Part shown: positions 63,403 to 64,000 of the stretch, piece after piece
Layout: every line of letters starts with the position of its first letter
Numbering within the stretch: the stretch's first letter is position 1
Origin: Corticium candelabrum
Lineage: Eukaryota > Porifera > Homoscleromorpha > Homosclerophorida > Plakinidae
Assembly (NCBI RefSeq): GCF_963422355.1
Contig: NC_085094.1
Location: forward strand, 90,001-154,000
Direction of reading: 5' to 3'
DNA length: 64,000 nt
Notes under the pieces: model-generated
Told to the model about the DNA's origin: nothing
What the model saw: the letters and a program-made list of their open reading frames with translations, nothing else
Databases searched by the model: none
Position numbers and translations under genes: made by a program

Positions 63403-64000
63403 GCAAAATGTTTAAAAATATAGGTATCTGACAGACAGACAGACAGACAGACGGACGAACTGACAGCTAGACAGACGGACAGACTGGCAAACTACTATAA
63501 CTCTCACTGCATACGGCCACCAAAAATTTTAAAAATTACACTTCACATACTCCACCTGCATATCTTTGTCAATTCATCAAGTTCTCGACAACTGCACTCA
63601 TACAGTACACTGCAACTGCTATGACTTTCATTCATCATTTCACCAAGACGCTACAAGCACAAACGCAATAATAGCAAGACCACGTAAATGCATGAATTTA
63701 CCTATGCTATGATTGTTATTATTATGGCAGCTGCTGAGGGCCAGTTGCCTGAGTAGATCTTAGAGACCATTAATTACGTATAAAACTTGTACTTACGTAT
63801 AGTGTCACTGGGTTAGTTGTCGCCTTGAGTCATTGCTGTAGTACAGCATAAAAGGTTAATTGTAGTTGAAATATATCATGGTTTTCATTATGTCGTCATC
63901 ACCCTCTCAGTAGGGTGAGTGGGTTCTTCACCCTCAACTGAGCAGGCAATGCCCAACCCAGTAAGTAATTCCATCATTAGGCTATAGAATCTTTGTTTAA
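63403..64000. other. No gene; GACA tract
   Basis: A (GACA)n run at about 63431-63455, then unassigned DNA to the window end. Confidence 0.5.

Overview
The window looks like nuclear DNA of an animal, probably an early-branching marine invertebrate such as a sponge, though I cannot fix the species. Three conserved animal genes are recognisable, each split by GT-AG introns: API5, a SMARCC-type SWI/SNF subunit and GALK2. The rest is AT-rich, microsatellite-laden DNA made almost entirely of transposable elements from many superfamilies. There is no sign of prokaryotic gene organisation.

Layout. 1-3.9 kb: intergenic or intronic DNA with two inverted-repeat elements. 4.0-12.4 kb: the last five visible coding exons of API5 (+), with one 6.9 kb intron packed with tRNA-SINE copies, three non-LTR reverse transcriptase 3' ends, a dead hAT transposase and five (TG)n tracts. 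13-19.5 kb: a dense row of DNA elements (Mutator-like MITE with 9-bp target duplication, a CGTAAAT hairpin arm, a CACTA-like transposase exon, a Harbinger-type MITE, a Tc1 element, Helentron/HINE-like repeats, and a pogo-like element with only its DNA-binding half). 22.6-23.8 kb: SMARCC linker and SANT exons (+), with no later exons found. 25.6-27.7 kb: a tyrosine-recombinase element (-). 29-32.5 kb: a decayed MULE/SWIM-type transposase gene (-). 35.3-38.7 kb: duplicated blocks and HINE-like ends. 39.8-40.4 kb: a giant palindrome built of CGTAAAT motifs.

40.4-51.6 kb is the most striking region: a tandem array of eight copies of a roughly 1.3-1.6 kb unit. Each complete unit holds a foldback core whose arms are inverted runs of a 21-bp sub-repeat, a conserved short basic reading frame, a TA-rich tract and a hairpin-like GCGAAGC module that is also found outside the array. 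51.8 kb holds the GALK2 terminal exon (-). 52.4-63.4 kb is a nested pile: a non-LTR element with a C-terminal R2-type restriction-like endonuclease, two Penelope-type GIY-YIG ends joined as a palindrome, and a second endonuclease copy split by a 4.6-kb Gypsy LTR element (146-bp LTRs, 5-bp target duplication) that itself carries a TA-flanked MITE in gag. The pile ends with a pogo-like element carrying a Mutator-like MITE.

The three host genes are unrelated housekeeping functions (cell survival, chromatin remodelling, GalNAc salvage) and do not form a pathway. Nearly all transposon proteins carry stops or frameshifts, so the window reads as an accumulation site for mobile DNA rather than a set of active elements.
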